Shown: positions 1 through 44,259, counted from the first letter of the stretch. The stretch is DNA of 64,000 bases from Pseudorasbora parva (GCF_024679245.1 NC_090174.1:47951974-48015973), one strand, 5' to 3'. A program made the numbers and translations. The notes: generated by a model not told the origin, from the sequence alone.

Positions 1-12
1 ACTGTTGCCATC

Positions 13-24
13 AAAAAAAAAAAG

Positions 25-53
<29 letters not shown>
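13..53. repeat. Poly-A tract
   Basis: About 40 A residues interrupted by one G. No retroposon body is visible beside it on the right, and it may belong to an element cut by the window edge. Confidence 0.7.
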
Positions 54-55
<2 letters not shown>

Positions 56-254
56 TGTTTGGAGTGGTGAGAAGACTACACATTAACTGGTCGTGGCAAC
101 TGCCGGAACCAGAATTATTTTGATTATTTTGCTAATTACTATCTTAATACATACATGGGTACCTGAATAAAAACATCTTTAGTGGAATTTTTTAGAGCAC
201 CTGTATTGTTTTCCAGTAATGTTTTGTAAACTTTTTTTCAACTATACATGTTTG

Positions 255-873
255 CCAGGTTGATTAAAATCTTTATTTTTTATTCTTTAGAAAGACACCT
301 ATAACATTGACAAATGGTTCCAATGATTTCCCCTCCTTGCATTACTAGCATATTGCTTTGTCCCTTATAAGTACAAAATGAAAAGCTAGTCAAATACTTT
401 CAGGGAGGTGAATAACTCCTCTATAAATTTGGCAACTCAGAAGGGCGAAAGAGGAACTCCAATACTGATGGCTACTTTGAGCTCATCAAGTGTGTGGAAC
501 TGTGTCAAAATGCAATCATCTGGGTCACAATTGTTAATAAGAAAAACAAAAAAACAAACAAAAATGAAGACCATTCAAGAACACCAGATAAAACAGCCAT
601 TGCAGAAAGATTTGGAGTGAGATTTGGAGTAGAAGCTAAACGGGTCAAATTTTGAACTAAACTGAAAGCATTTGTAGTTTTCCAAATGGCTGAGAGGTGT
701 AAACAGGTTTTGGGGATTGCAAAAGGAATAATTGATAATCTTGGAATGTTGGTTGGAGTCTTTGCGAGGCAGGCTTCAGACGGAACGCTGTCATGATGAT
801 TGGCAGTGACGGGTCCCGCCCACCTGGCCAATGGGATGTCCTGAATAGAAGGGGAGGAGATTACAGGGTCCCT
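255..873 (-). other. coro1c: Probable 3' untranslated region of coro1c
   Basis: Continuous sequence after the coro1c stop with no splice signal needed before the AATAAA pair at 284-272. The end is an inference from the poly(A) signal position; no transcript evidence is available. Confidence 0.45.
272..284 (-). terminator. Two overlapping AATAAA poly(A) signals
   Basis: On the minus strand AATAAA occurs at 284-279 and again at 277-272, about 600 bases after the coro1c stop. Cleavage would be expected near 245-262. AATAAA is frequent by chance in such AT-rich DNA, so this is suggestive only. Confidence 0.4.
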
Positions 874-32375
<31,502 letters not shown>

Positions 32376-32814
32376 TTATAGTAGCATTTGTTAATGACTA
32401 CTAGATCTGCAAAAATCAACATTTCCATTTATGCATTCCATCACAGTGCACTGCAATCTGTAATCCAGTGATGTTATGACACGCATCTCAGAGTAAAGGG
32501 CAGTCTTACAGTGTTTAAACAGTGTCTTAATCCACTGGTTAGTTTAAATATAATCCTAAAACATGACAAGTGCTGCAGCGTTTGCACTTAAAGTCAATAA
32601 TGAGAAGAACAGTGGCACTTCAAAATGACAGTTAAATCTCAAATGATTTCAAAGTGTTTGGAATGTAGAATAATGATGGAATCCATTTCAAATAGCGCTA
32701 CTGAAAATTCAAAGCAGGTTCAAATAGGGACAAGCTCTATTAGACCGCACACGTACCAGATGGGTTCACTATCCCAAATGAATAATAAATCCTCAATCAG
32801 AGACCATTTTAGCA

Positions 32815-34206
32815 TCGGTATTGCGATGCACATCCGCAATAGTCCCATCGTGATGTGCGATATCAAGTATAGGCATCGTAGTTGAGCCGTACAGACCATG
32901 CGCCACGTTTCAAAATGCACAATTCTCGGATTGATTGCAGTTTAATCATCAGAGTGAAGCTCATCATTTGCATGTTTTTAGGTCCTGTCAGTTAACAATT
33001 TTAAACCCTTCTAGCGCAATTGCTGAACCCGCGTTCAGACACAGAGCAGCACAGACAGCAGGCAAACAGAGAATTCCATTCTCTTCTGTCTATTTGTGCT
33101 TGAACGGACACGCAAAATTGTGTCAAAACACCAGCCTCGGTGAGTATCCTTGTGAACAGTCGCTTATGGCTAAATTGAACGTAAACAATTGTGAAAGAAA
33201 ACGGGTGTGTATCATTATATCGGATTTGTGAATTCAGTCTTAGGCCCCATTTACACTGCAAGGTTCAAGTGACCCAATTTCGCTTTTTCCCTTTCATGTG
33301 GCACAGATCGGATTTTACATGAACGTGTAAGAAAGAAAAAAAAATCTGATGCCTCTCATATGTTGTAATAAATCTGATATGATTCGGATACGTGAATTTG
33401 CGTCTGCCATGCAAGCGGTCAAATTGGATTTCCAAATTGGATTTGAGTCGTACATCATTAAAAAAAGGGATGGAGGCGAATGACGTCAACTCAGATGGAC
33501 ACAAAATGTGATCACATGACACAAGTGGCATGATGGAAGACGAGAGCAATTTTTTGCTGACCTTTAAAGACAAAACATCGATTTAATTTTGTCTGCATCC
33601 ATTGCATTACACATCGGTTTACTTCCTTTTCTGGGTCAGAAAGTCTTGGACTGTTTCACCAGTGTATAGTGTAAATGCAAATATTGGATACAGGTCATTT
33701 TAAAATGATGTAATGATGTAAGCAGGTCATAAAAAAAACAACAACAAAAAAACAATTCTGATGTAGTGACCAAATCGGAATTGTGCATCAAGACCTGCAG
33801 TGTAAAAGCAGCCTTAGTGACAGCAGCCTAAAATTCTCACTTCGTTCTGTCATATTAATCAAAGAAAATACAGAGAAAACCACTTTTGTAGCTTTAACAA
33901 AGATTAATTATATTTCATTTGCGAAGACTATGCAGTGGTATCTTAGGTTTTATTATTCAATGTCTGTACCTGAATACTGCGAAAAACAAAGCACTGTTTA
34001 TTTCATTGGTATCCTTGTTCTGTTGTATGCAACTGTGCTTGTAATTTGTTTCTTATTTTCTATGCAGATTCACTCCCCTGCAAAATTACCAATAATTCTA
34101 AAATGATTAAGTCTTTCTAAATAGAGCTGTTTTTATGACGCAGTGTATATCACAGAAAAACAAAATATAGCGCAATACATTTTTTTCCAATATCGTGCAG
34201 CCCTAG
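32815..34206. mobile_element. hAT-like nonautonomous element, interrupted
   Basis: The right end reads CCAATATCGTGCAGCCCTAG, the inverse of the standard fish hAT end CTAGGGCTGCACGATATTGG. The left part has ATTGCGATGCACATC and GTGATGTGCGATATCAAG, typical of the subterminal region of that family; the extreme left end is missing. It is split by a TTA-flanked element at 33240-33816. Confidence 0.65.
33240..33816. mobile_element. TTA-flanked MITE nested in hAT-like element
   Basis: TTA at 33240-33242 and 33814-33816 flank imperfect inverted repeats (GGCCCCATTTACACTGCAAG on the left, GGCTGCTTTTACACTGCAGG inverted on the right). A three-base TTA duplication is typical of PIF/Harbinger-type elements. 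No transposase is present. Confidence 0.75.
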
Positions 34207-35823
34207 TGCATTACTCACCCTATTTCAAACTAAAAACTCCATATAAAGCGTCAACACATCACACTGGTTTCTAAGCTATCTGTTTCAGCCTGTCCTGCTT
34301 TAATTCTAAAACAAACCTGAATAACGAGAACATTCTGTCTTTGTGCCATTTTCCAACGAAAACAACTGAGGCCCAACTAAAACAGTAGAAACACCAGGGC
34401 TAGATTGAGACAAACTGTCAATGAAAAAGGTAAGGAGAAAAAATAAAGCAAAATACAATCCTCATTGCTCTGGGATCAATAACAACGTGCTTAAATCTGT
34501 AGTTCACACCCAAGCAGATATAGACCTACATGAATTAAATCGCTTCATAATCTTGGCAGGAGGTAAGACTGTGCTTGATTCTAGTAGCATCTTACATGGC
34601 AGACCAATGTTCGGTCATGAGATTATTTGCATGAACATGTAGACTAATTAGACTACTTGGCTGACTAACAGTATTGACTAACAGAGGTATTTTCCAAATC
34701 ATTTAGTCCCCTTAAACCCCGCCCCAGCAAGCTGACGTTCATCTGCCTCCATTTTTGAGTTCCATGGCCACGTCTCACAATCCAAGTGTTATGCATAGAA
34801 TCATAAGTGTAGCTCCAGTTGCAATCAACAGTGAAGTGTAAAGGACGAGGTGCCTTGAGGCTGGTGTAACAGCAGGGTGGAAAGAGGTCAGGAAGCAATG
34901 CTGTTGGTGGGTGTGGCTGTTTGACTAAGAAAGAAATATGAACTTTGTTTCATGGCAATAAAATGTAAAGCATAAGCGGTTTTACACTAAATCACATGCT
35001 ACAAATGTTTAATTTTTTTCTTTTAACACGCTGGGACAGTGAGAGATGAGACAGGAAATGATAAGGAGACGAGGTGATTGGGATCAGGAAATGACACGAG
35101 ACGAGCTCGAACTCGGGTGACCAGTATTTATGCTTGCAATAACCATTTCCTCAACCCCTTTAAAAAGAACACACAAACTACACAAGTCAGTCAGCTTATA
35201 TCAGTCATCATGATGCTACATCTCACACTTCCCTCAGTACCACAGAAGGCCTCGCACAGGGCACTACTGTACTGTAGCAGGTTCGTGCAGCTGAAGGGCT
35301 CTAAATACCACACTTACTTCAAACAAACTTAACTTCTCCCATTTCCTCATTCCCACCCCTTTCATTGTCTCATTTCCCATAAGTTGCCAAGGTCGACCGT
35401 CTGACATAAGATCTGGTAACATAAGTTCAGAAGCGACTGCAATTTCTCAGAGAGCAAAAGTGGAACTGAAAAGGTTTGTTTGGGCAGTAGAGATGGCACT
35501 TCTCAGCAATTTTCTTTAGGTAGTTTAGGTTAAACAAATTGTATTTTGTGCAAATAAGGATGTACAGAAAAACTGTCTGAGGCACAGAAGGTTACGATTT
35601 AACCACTTCTCTTCTTGGTTAATGCTAAGTTGATTAAAGCAGCTAATGAAATGAATCACCAGGGAGCGACAAGAAGACAAGACAAACAAAAAAAATCTCT
35701 CCAAGAACAAGCTTAATCTTGTAACTTGTATTGTAGGGTTGTGCCTATAAACTATAGTATTATGTATGGACAATAATCAGAGATATCGCCGATGGCTGAT
35801 GCCTTCCTTAATTTCATAACGAC
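34207..35823. other. 5' flank or upstream intron without recognised features
   Basis: Upstream of coding exon 1 on the gene strand. No splice-bounded coding segment or repeat family recognised. Confidence 0.5.
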
Positions 35824-36992
35824 ATGATAAAAATTAAACTTTCATATATTTTAGATTCATTGCACACCAACTGAAATATTTCAGGTCTTTTATTGTTTTA
35901 ATACTGATGAATTTGGCATACAGCTCATGAAAACCCAACATTCCTATCTCAAAAATTAGCATATCATGAAAAGGACCTGCGGAAGCAGTGGACTGAGTCT
36001 GGAGTAGAAACATCCAGAGCCACCGTGCACAGGCGTGTGCAGGAAATGGGCTACAGGTGCCGCATTCCCCAGGTCAAGTCACTTTTGGGCTACAGAGAAG
36101 CAGCACTGGACTGTTGCTCGGTGGTCCAAAGTGATTTTTTTTTCGGATGAAAGCAAATTTTGCATGTCATTCGGAAATCAAGGTGCCAGAGTCTGGAGGA
36201 AGACTGGGGAGAAGGAAATGCCAAAATGCCTGAAGTCCAGTGTCAAGTACCCACAGTCAGTGATGGTCTGGGGTGCCATGTCAGCTGCTGGTGTTGGTCC
36301 ACTGTGTTTTATCAAGGGCAGGGTCAATGCAGCTAGCTATCAGGAGATTTTGGAGCACTTCATGCTTTCATCTCCTGAAAAGCTTTATGGAGATGAAGAT
36401 TTCGTTTTTCAGCACGATCTGGCACCTGCTCACAGTGCCAAAACCACTGGTAAATGGCTTACTGACCATGGTATTACTGTGCTCAATTGGCCTGCCAACT
36501 CTCCTGACCTGAACCCTATAGAGAATCTGTGGGATATTGTGAAGAGAAAGTTGAGAGATTCAAGGCCCAACACTCTGGATGAGCTTAAGGCCGCTATCGA
36601 AGCATCCTGGACCTCCATAACACCTCAGCAGTGCCACAGGCTGATCGCCTCCATGCCACGCCGCATTGAAGCAGTCATTTCTGCAAAAGGATTCCCGACC
36701 AAGTATTGAGAGCATAACTGAACATTATTTAAAGGTTGACTTTTTTTTATTTTATTAAAAACACTTTTCTTTTATTGGTCGGATTACATATGCTATTTTT
36801 TTTTTTTTGTGGAGATTTTTGGGGTTTCATGAGCTGTATGCCAAAATAATCAGTAAAACAAAAAAAAAAAAACCTGAAATATTTCAATTGGTGTGCAATT
36901 AATCTAAAATATAGGAAAGTTTAATTTGTATCATTACATTATGGAAAATAATGAACTTTTATCACATATGCAAATTTTTTGAGAAGGACCTG
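35824..36992 (+). mobile_element. Tc1-like DNA transposon, copy B (same family as copy A)
   Basis: The right inverted repeat is complete and ends GAGAAGGACCTGTA. The left arm starts at ATAAAAATTAAACTTTCATA and lacks about 65 outer bases. An internal deletion joins GCATATCATGAAAA to GGACCTGCGGAAGC, removing the transposase N-terminus. Orientation is opposite to copy A. Confidence 0.88.
35977..36709 (+). pseudogene. Tc1-like transposase, copy B, N-terminally deleted
   Basis: Open from 36035 to TGA 36707-36709. After a frame change at the CTTTTGGGCTACAG junction the DDE domain is intact: FFSDESKFC (Asp), FQHDLAPAHSAKTT (Asp) and NSPDLNPIENLW (Glu), with exactly 34 residues between the second Asp and the Glu (DD34E). 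The DNA-binding HTH domains and start codon are deleted, so it cannot make a working transposase. It is much better preserved than copy A. Confidence 0.85.
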
Positions 36993-37028
36993 TATGTCTT
37001 GTTTCCATAGTACAATAACACAACATTT

Positions 37029-37295
37029 GGTAACACTTTAGTATAGGGAACATATTCACTATTACAGTTTCTATGACTTTTGCACTTAAATTGCTAATTT
37101 ACTGCTTATTAATAGTTAGTAAGGTAGTTGTTAAGTTTAGATATTGGGTAGGATTAAGTGATGTATACAGTCATGCAGAGTAAGACATTAATATGTGCTT
37201 TATAAGTACTAATAAACAGCCAATATCCTAGTAATATGCATGCTACTAAGCAACTAGTCAATAGTAAGAATTGAACCCTAAAATAAAGCGTTAAC
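37029..37295. mobile_element. MITE with GGTAACACTTTAG ends
   Basis: The left end GGTAACACTTTAGTATAGGG is matched imperfectly and inverted by CCCTAAAATAAAGCGTTAAC on the right. The interior ACTGCTTATTAATAGTTAGT and TAATATGCATGCTACTAAGC is typical of a very common fish MITE. Confidence 0.7.
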
Positions 37296-39967
37296 AAACA
37301 TGATTATTGTTGATAACAAAAAATGCAGCACACAAATGCAGTCATCATTAATGCAGCACACAAATGAAATATTAAGCCAAAAATTTGACACCGTTGTTAG
37401 CACTGAGGTATAGGGTGAGAAAACAGGCATTTAATCAACTACTTTGCTTTAGTTATAGTGTGCTATGGTTTTATTGTACAAGTCAGCATATTCATTTATT
37501 TCTGAAAAATCCATTACAATGTCAACAAATTAGTTTCAGTTTTTATATAATCTTGTTACATTAACGTCAGTGACTCCATATAATATCCATTACTACAATA
37601 CGAGTGACACATAACTTAAATGGAACAAAACAGAAACCTCAAAAGAGTACTTAGTAATCTAAACTGAGATAGAATAAAAAACTGGAGAAAAACATCTAAT
37701 TAAAGTGGTAAATAAGAGAAAATATGAATTTATTAAATTGAGGGGGGGGAAGAATTGAACAAAATTGAAAATAAATAAAACGGAAAACAAAAAGTGTGGA
37801 GGAATAATTAAAAAACAAAGCACAGAGGCTGTGGACAAGAAGAGTAGGAATTTAAAGGGGGAAAAAAGAAGAAAAAAGGGTCATGCATGCCTCAACTGGC
37901 TCAGTACACTTTTCATTTTCAAGCCTCTGCAAAGTTTCTGTCAAACATCATGCTTGCATGAACATTCAGAGGCACTGCTTGCATTCTCTTGTCTGTTTTT
38001 ATCAATCACTACATCATCTCTACGATATAAAACAAGCCCAATATACATTCCAAACAGTAAGGTATAATTCAGAGCATATGCAATGCAATACCTCACCATT
38101 GTGAAATTCATCATTCACCACACCTCAAAATCAAGATCAAATCAAAGCTTATGCAAAAGTGAATCACAGTTTTCCACTTAATCTACACCCGAAGCAAGTG
38201 GCAAAAACTACAATCGCTGCCACTGCAAGAAACCAACAGCGCTAAGGCTTATAGTGTAGATCATGTGTAAGGAGAGAAGTGCTTGTAGTAGTCATTTCCT
38301 ATGTGAACAATGGCCCATAAAGTGATAATCAGATGGTCTTACTGCAAAAGGAGAACAAACAGCTCTGAAAAAGATCGTGTCTAGAATGGTTCTCACACAA
38401 TAAAACACAGTAAAGACCAGAGTGAACTTGAAATGAACCTTTGTTAAATGCCTTTAGGCTATTTACAGTGACCCAAAGCAATCATGTTTAGCACGGTTAA
38501 CTCTTAGAGAATGATTCTCTTAGTTAGAACAGCAAGGTGTTAAAACAAATAAATCCAATCTAACTGGACAATGTAGCCTGGCTTAACGCCGACTTTAACC
38601 GATTCACCGGGTAAAGTACTAGGCTATGCAAACAAGCAGTATGTAATACTAGGGAGAAACCAGAAACAGTTAAAGATGGAGATCAACTGTTATTAAAATT
38701 CTGGTCGATACAAGCAAGATTATCTTTGTTGTGGCTGGTAACCGGCCAGTGTCTAAAATTACATTCAAATATGCATTCATCAATGTACACAGTCGTGGTA
38801 AATGAAAGCTCAAGCATGCTTGCTTGACGTGAGAACCCATGAGTTTCTTTCCTGTGTTACGCAGCACATTTGAGATTACGCAAGAACCAGTGAGGTTTGT
38901 TGAAGTACAGTTAAGCTTCTGTTTGTTGCTGATCAACGTTTATGTGAATAAAAGCCTTTTTGAACTTTTTGAAGCGACAAGGTGGTAGTTGCGTGGATCA
39001 TCAATGGAGGGACAGATATCTTTCTGATTTCATAAAATATCTTAATTTGGGTTTTAAAGATAAACGAAAGACTTACGGGTCTGGAAGACTATGGTGGATA
39101 ATTTATGACAATGTGAAGACAGAATTTGCTTCATAAATTAGAAGAGCTGCACTTGATTTGACATCTGCACCGCTCCGAGGACCCAACGTGGCATGTGGCT
39201 GCGAATCCAGATGAAGTGCACTGACCTTGTGCTCAATCTGCTCACCAATATCCTGTGGCTGGTATTTAGTCTCTATACCACACTGGCAAAACGGAATGGC
39301 ACAAGACAACTCTTCTGTGAATGCAACACACAGATACACTGCCTTGCATTTGCATCTGCTGAGAGAGAGGTTAGCATGGGGTCACATGTGTAGCTCTCTT
39401 GACAGTCATGCTGCAGGCCAGGTGGAGCAAAAGAAAGAGATTAGTAGCATGAGGAAAAAAGAGGGAGGGGCGTTGCACTTTGCGTAGATTTGAATCAGCA
39501 GGTTCATGTAGTCGAACTGCGGTTGGTTGTCTGAAGGCAGAGTCTTGCTGTTGTCAAAGTAGAGCAAGGACTTACTGCCAAGTAACACATGGTGAAATCC
39601 AGCCTGTATTTACCAACACTCATGAATCGCCTAGCAACACCAGCAAAATACCACAGCAGGAAAGAATGGGGGGAAAAAGAGGTAGAACCAAGTAGAGAAG
39701 TAAATTTGGCCTTTTAAGTACAAAACATACTCGGTTGACGCTGAGACTCTCAAAGTAGAGCTCTCCGCTGTGTAACAGAATCTCATTGAGATAATTTTCA
39801 TCCAAAAAAGGCTACAATACAGGATTTATTTTAGCAGACAGGCTGACCAATATCAGTCCAATCCATAGAGTAAGTCCTGCCAAATGATTTCTTTGAACAA
39901 TTGGAGGGTTTTAGTTTACTTTAACCAAACACTCACCACACATAGATGTATTAACGGTATAGTTCAA
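37296..39967. other. Upstream region without recognised features
   Basis: AT-rich. Traces of a TTAA foldback element (AAAATATCTTAATTTGGGTT) lie near 39035-39110. No ORF with recognisable domain. Confidence 0.5.
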
Positions 39968-40812
39968 CTAGTGTTGCTTTCGTCAACGAAAAGTATGACT
40001 ATCGTCGTCAGCGAACCTTTATCACGAAGAGAGACACACATAAATGCTGGTCATGTTATGGCGACGAATAAAAACGAGACTAAATGTGGGTCAAAAAATA
40101 CAAACTATGCTAAAATGTCTTCATTTTTGTTGACGAAAATGAGACGAGACGAAATGTTATAACGTTATTTTGTTGTGTTATTATTAATAGTTTGCAGTAT
40201 TTTGTTGGGTCACATTCAGGGGCTGCATCCGCAATGCGCCGACGCAGGAGACGTCTCTCTCTTCAAACCCCACTCTCGGCATTATTTAGTAGATACGGTG
40301 AGTTAACGTCACGACAACAAACAAAGTTAAGTCTGACGAAGAGAAAGAGACCGATGGCCGGCCAGTCAGGGTTTGTGAGCCCTATTCGGACAGTTATTGT
40401 TTGTCCTGAGGGCGTAAGGTGTTTTCATAATTGACAGGGGCTAGACAGGGATTTTATTGTAGTCTTAATCCAGAATACCCGTGATTTTCTCCCACCACCT
40501 GTGTAAAAATCGGCTGAATTAAAATAAATATGTTGTAAATTCAAATCAGAATCAAATCAAATCAAATCTTCTGTGTCTGGAATGGATGTATTCTTAAGCC
40601 TATACAGGTATCACAAATATAATAAGATATCCTTGTTTGGATTGGGTTTGGCAAAAAGATTTGTTTCATTTTGTCTATACTACTAGGTACTCATAGTATA
40701 TTGACTGGCTTAAATAATTGCATTACTAAAAATTAAACTAAAATACAATTTTCATTGACTAAAATGTCATCCGTTTTCTTCAACTGAAACTAGACAAAAA
40801 TAGTCATGGATA
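39968..40812. mobile_element. Degenerate hAT-like repeat
   Basis: The left part reads AGTGTTGCTTTCGTCAACGA and the right part has TCATTGACTAAAATGTCAT, imperfect inverted ends of a common fish element built around GTCAACGAAAAT. The interior is GC-richer. Boundaries are approximate. Confidence 0.4.
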
Positions 40813-40862
40813 ATTCGGACTATGGGTGCTTTCACCTGGTTTGGTCCGGATTTTCGGACTTT

Positions 40863-42055
40863 TTAGGGTGCGTTCACACTTGTAGTTCGGTTCATTTGGT
40901 TAGTTTGGTCCGGACCAAAAAACAAAAACAAACATAATAGTCCTGGTCCGCTTAGCGTTCACACGGGCATTTTTAACAGCGAACCTAAAGTTACTGAACC
41001 AAAGGCACAGGGAGACGGTCACAACCTGATTGGTCGGCTTATATGACATAGGAGCTCGTTTACCGAACATTCAAAACAGTGCTGTGTGCGGATTACATGC
41101 GCGGGCATTTTATGCGTGTACATATGGCATTATTTTTTACCAGAGAACTCATGAAGAGCTCATGAAATGTTCACAACATTCAAAACAACGCTGTGTGCTG
41201 GATTAAACGCGATCATTTTATGCGTGTAACACATATGGCATTATTTTTTACCAGAGAACTCATGAAGAGCTCATGAAATGTTCAAAACAACGCTGTGTGC
41301 TGGATTAAACGCGAAATGCGTGTAACACATATGGCATTATTTTTTACCAGAGAACTCATGAAGAGCTCATGAAATGTTCAAAACAACGCTGTGTGCTGGA
41401 TTAAACGCGATCATTTTATGCGTGTACATGTGGCATTATTTTTTACCCGCTGAGAACTCATGAAGAGCTCATAAAATGTTCAAAACCTTCAAAACAGCAG
41501 CAGGATTTCCTCCGTTGTGCAGAAAAGAGACGGGCGACTTTTATGCAAAAGAGACGGCCGTTCTGTCGTCTGTCCCTGCTAATAATGGGCAACACAGGAA
41601 CTTTGATGAGAAGAGCCAGGTATGCTTTTTGTGTGTTTTTTCTAGCATTTTCGAAACATGCTCGTCTGACCAAATATTGATTAGGCACTTCCTCCTTGCT
41701 CCACGTTTGCCCTCTAACATTAAAGTACTCATTTTGGATACACCAGTCTTTCCGCGTCGTCAAATCAGCTGCATTATGCGTCGCATCTTGTGACATCTTG
41801 TGACATCTTGTCCGGTTTTTGGTCCGTTTACATGTCTTTGGTCCGTGTTGCGTTCATATATCAATCGAACCGCACCAGAGTTCGTTTGGAAGCGGACCGA
41901 GACCCATCTTTTTAGCGGTCTCGGTCCGCTTGTTTGGTGCGCACCAGGGTTCGGATGGCAGCGTTCACATATGTTCAAATGAACCGCACTAACCGAGCAA
42001 TCGCACCAGGGTTCGTTTTAATCGAACCAAACATGACAAGTGTGAACGCACCCTT
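40863..42055. mobile_element. TTA-flanked element with GGGTGCGTTCACACTTGT ends
   Basis: TTA at 40863-40865 and 42053-42055. Perfect 18-base inverted repeats GGGTGCGTTCACACTTGT follow, and imperfect similarity continues through GGTTC-rich sequence. The three-base TTA duplication suggests PIF/Harbinger. It contains a tandem array at 41075-41479. Confidence 0.8.
41075..41479. repeat. Four tandem copies of a roughly 100-base unit
   Basis: Each unit reads CAAAACAACGCTGTGTGCTG, then ATGCGTGTAACACATATGGC and AACTCATGAAGAGCTCATGA. The third copy is shorter by about 7 bases. Internal to the TTA-flanked element. Confidence 0.85.
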
Positions 42056-42277
42056 AGTTTGGTACGAACCAAAATTACAGGTGTGAAACTTCCCTCAGAC
42101 CACGGTCCGGACCAAACAGACTGGTTTTGTTAAATTTGGTCTGACGAAAAGAGCTAGTCTCAGTCCGGACCTAACTGAACAAAGGTTCGGTTCGTTTCTT
42201 GTTTGAAAGCATGTTCTGTATAGTTCAGACTTTCAGACCATTAACAGGAAGCTCTGGTGTAGGATTAGTGAAAAAAC

Positions 42278-42590
42278 GTACTCGGTTACTTTCGTAACCT
42301 CGGTTCCCTGAGAGAGAGGAACGAGTATTACGTATGGGAAAAACTCCTTTTCTCGAGAATGTGAAGCAAAACTTTTAATAAAGGTATCTATGTAAAGCGC
42401 AGTGAGCTGCACGGTCATAGCCCAGCGCGAGGAGCGCTCTAATTGGCCGGGCTGCGGCAACTGCAGGAACCTATGGTGAGGCGGCTGAGAGGAACGAACC
42501 AATGGGGGGCGTTCCAGAAGCCCGCCGAAAAAGGTGCTTATATTTGCATACAGGAGGCTATATAAGACCCTAATTCGCCATAGGTGTCAG
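42278..42590. repeat. DIRS inverted terminal repeat, left (element 3' end)
   Basis: From about 42334 to 42590 it is essentially the exact reverse complement of 47699-47955. The outermost 56 bases are complementary to the internal region. Confidence 0.93.
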
Positions 42591-42640
42591 GTTTTAAGAT
42601 CGACTGAAGCGATACCTGAGAAGCATAAACACGGCACGGA

Positions 42641-42736
42641 ACGTAATACTCGTTCCTCTCTCTCAGGGAACCGAGGTTACGAAAGTAACCGAGTACGTTC
42701 CCTTTCGAGAGAGGTTCCTCGTATTACGTATGGGAA
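42641..42736. other. DIRS internal complementary region (ICR)
   Basis: Bases 42641-42696 are the exact reverse complement of 42278-42333 (56 of 56). Bases 42697-42736 are the exact reverse complement of 47949-47988 (40 of 40), beginning with GTT, the complement of the AAC junction. The region is thus complementary to the two element ends joined head to tail. In the DIRS model it templates completion and circularisation of the cDNA. Confidence 0.95.
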
Positions 42737-42979
42737 CACAATGTAAAGCGCCGTGTGTGCTGACTGACCCAGTATACCCAAAGCACATGTTATAAACCCC
42801 CGAGACACCGACAGAGGCGGCTTATAAGGGGAATGAAGAACCGGAAGAGTCGGTTCGTTTGAACAGCTGATCGGACATAGTCGGATCTTTTGATGAATGA
42901 ATAGTGCTTAAGGACTAATGTGTACAGGCCAAAATGTAAGGCAATCTGTTTGCCAGGGTCAAGATAGAGCCTAGATGGA

Positions 42980-43930
42980 GAGAAGCCCTGCTTGTAGAGC
43001 TGGAACCTCCAACTTGTAGAATCTGATAAAAGTGGACGGAGAGGCCCAGCCTGCCGCCGCACAGATATCTTCCAAAGAAATGTCACACGACCAAGCCCAA
43101 GATGAGGCCATGCCTCTAGAGGAGTGGGCTTAAATGCCTGTAGGACAGGTTAGGTCCTGGACCTATATGCTAGTGGGACTGCATCCACTATCCAGTGTGA
43201 GAGACTGTTTCATGACAGCACAAACTTTAGTGCGGCCACCGAAGCAATGAAGAGCTGATCCGACTGCCTGAAGGGGGCGGAGCGCTCTAGATACAATCTC
43301 AATGCTCTGACTGGGCAGAATAGGTTTGCGTCTTATTCTCTCTGAGACGCGGGTTAAGCAGTGCAAAGACCTGCATACTGAAGGGGTTGATAGCACTTTC
43401 AGCATAAAACCATGCCTCGGTTTGAGCACAACCTTGAAGTTGCTGGACCCAAACTCAAGACAGGAAGGGCTCACGGAGAGTGCAGGTAAGCCACCCACTC
43501 GGTTAACCGAGGCCACAGCCAGCAGAAAAACGGTTTTGAGTGATATGTGCTTCAAGCTCGTGTTCTGAAGTGGTTAGGAGGGGGAACCCTTCACGGCCTC
43601 CAAAACCATGGCGAGGTCCCAAATAGGGACCGAGGTAGGGGCAAGGAGGGCTGAATCTCCTGGCCCCTTTAAGAAAACACACAATAAGATCACTTTTCCC
43701 TAGTGAATGTGCCGCGATCGGAGCGTGGCTAGCTGCTATGGCGGAGACACACACCCCGAGTATGGAGGGGGGACGACCCGCATCCATTAGCTCTTGGAGA
43801 AAGCGAGCGGTTCCGCCAGTTCGCATGAGTGTGCGTCGATGTTTCGCGTAGCACATTGGTTAGAAAACCACTGACCACTTCAAAGCAGAACTGCCAGATA
43901 GCAGGGGCTCTAGCTTCCGAAATAGTGTTC
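42980..43930 (-). pseudogene. DIRS tyrosine recombinase, frameshifted
   Basis: Minus-strand pieces in order: FLQELMDAGRPPS and AAIAASHAPIAA-like N-terminal part (about 43810-43730), LAVASVNRVGGLPALS (about 43520-43470, the first catalytic Arg region), AHSSRGMASSWAW (around 43127-43090, the H-x-x-R box) and ASPSTFIRFYKLEVPALQA with the nucleophile Tyr codon at 43018-43016. All catalytic residues survive, but frameshifts separate the blocks. The enzyme would integrate the circular DNA without making a target-site duplication. Confidence 0.85.
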
Positions 43931-44259
43931 ATAACTTGTCAGAGAGGTTCCCGGATACCATTGATGGGCCATACGTGGAGGGCCCACAGCTCGGGATTGG
44001 GATGCCAGACCTTCCCTTTCATTGGCAGAATAGGCATGGGGCTGTGTCTGACAGCTGAAACAGTATGGAGAACCATGTGCGGTTCTTCCAAAGTGGGGCT
44101 ATTAAAAAGCACAGGCTGCAGCTGGATCGCGATCGGAGGGAACATATAGAGGGAGTCTGGGCCAACATGGGCCAGGGCATCCCTGCGTTTGCAGAAAAAA
44201 TATTGGGCAGCGTGTGCTGTGCGAGCTGAATTGTTTGCGGGTAAAGGGACCATCCCCCT

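Noticed and set aside
42233..42502. ORF starting MVRSSQPPHHRFLQ, also at 47787-48017
   Set aside because: The same ORF occurs twice because it lies in the DIRS inverted terminal repeats; no sign that it is a gene.
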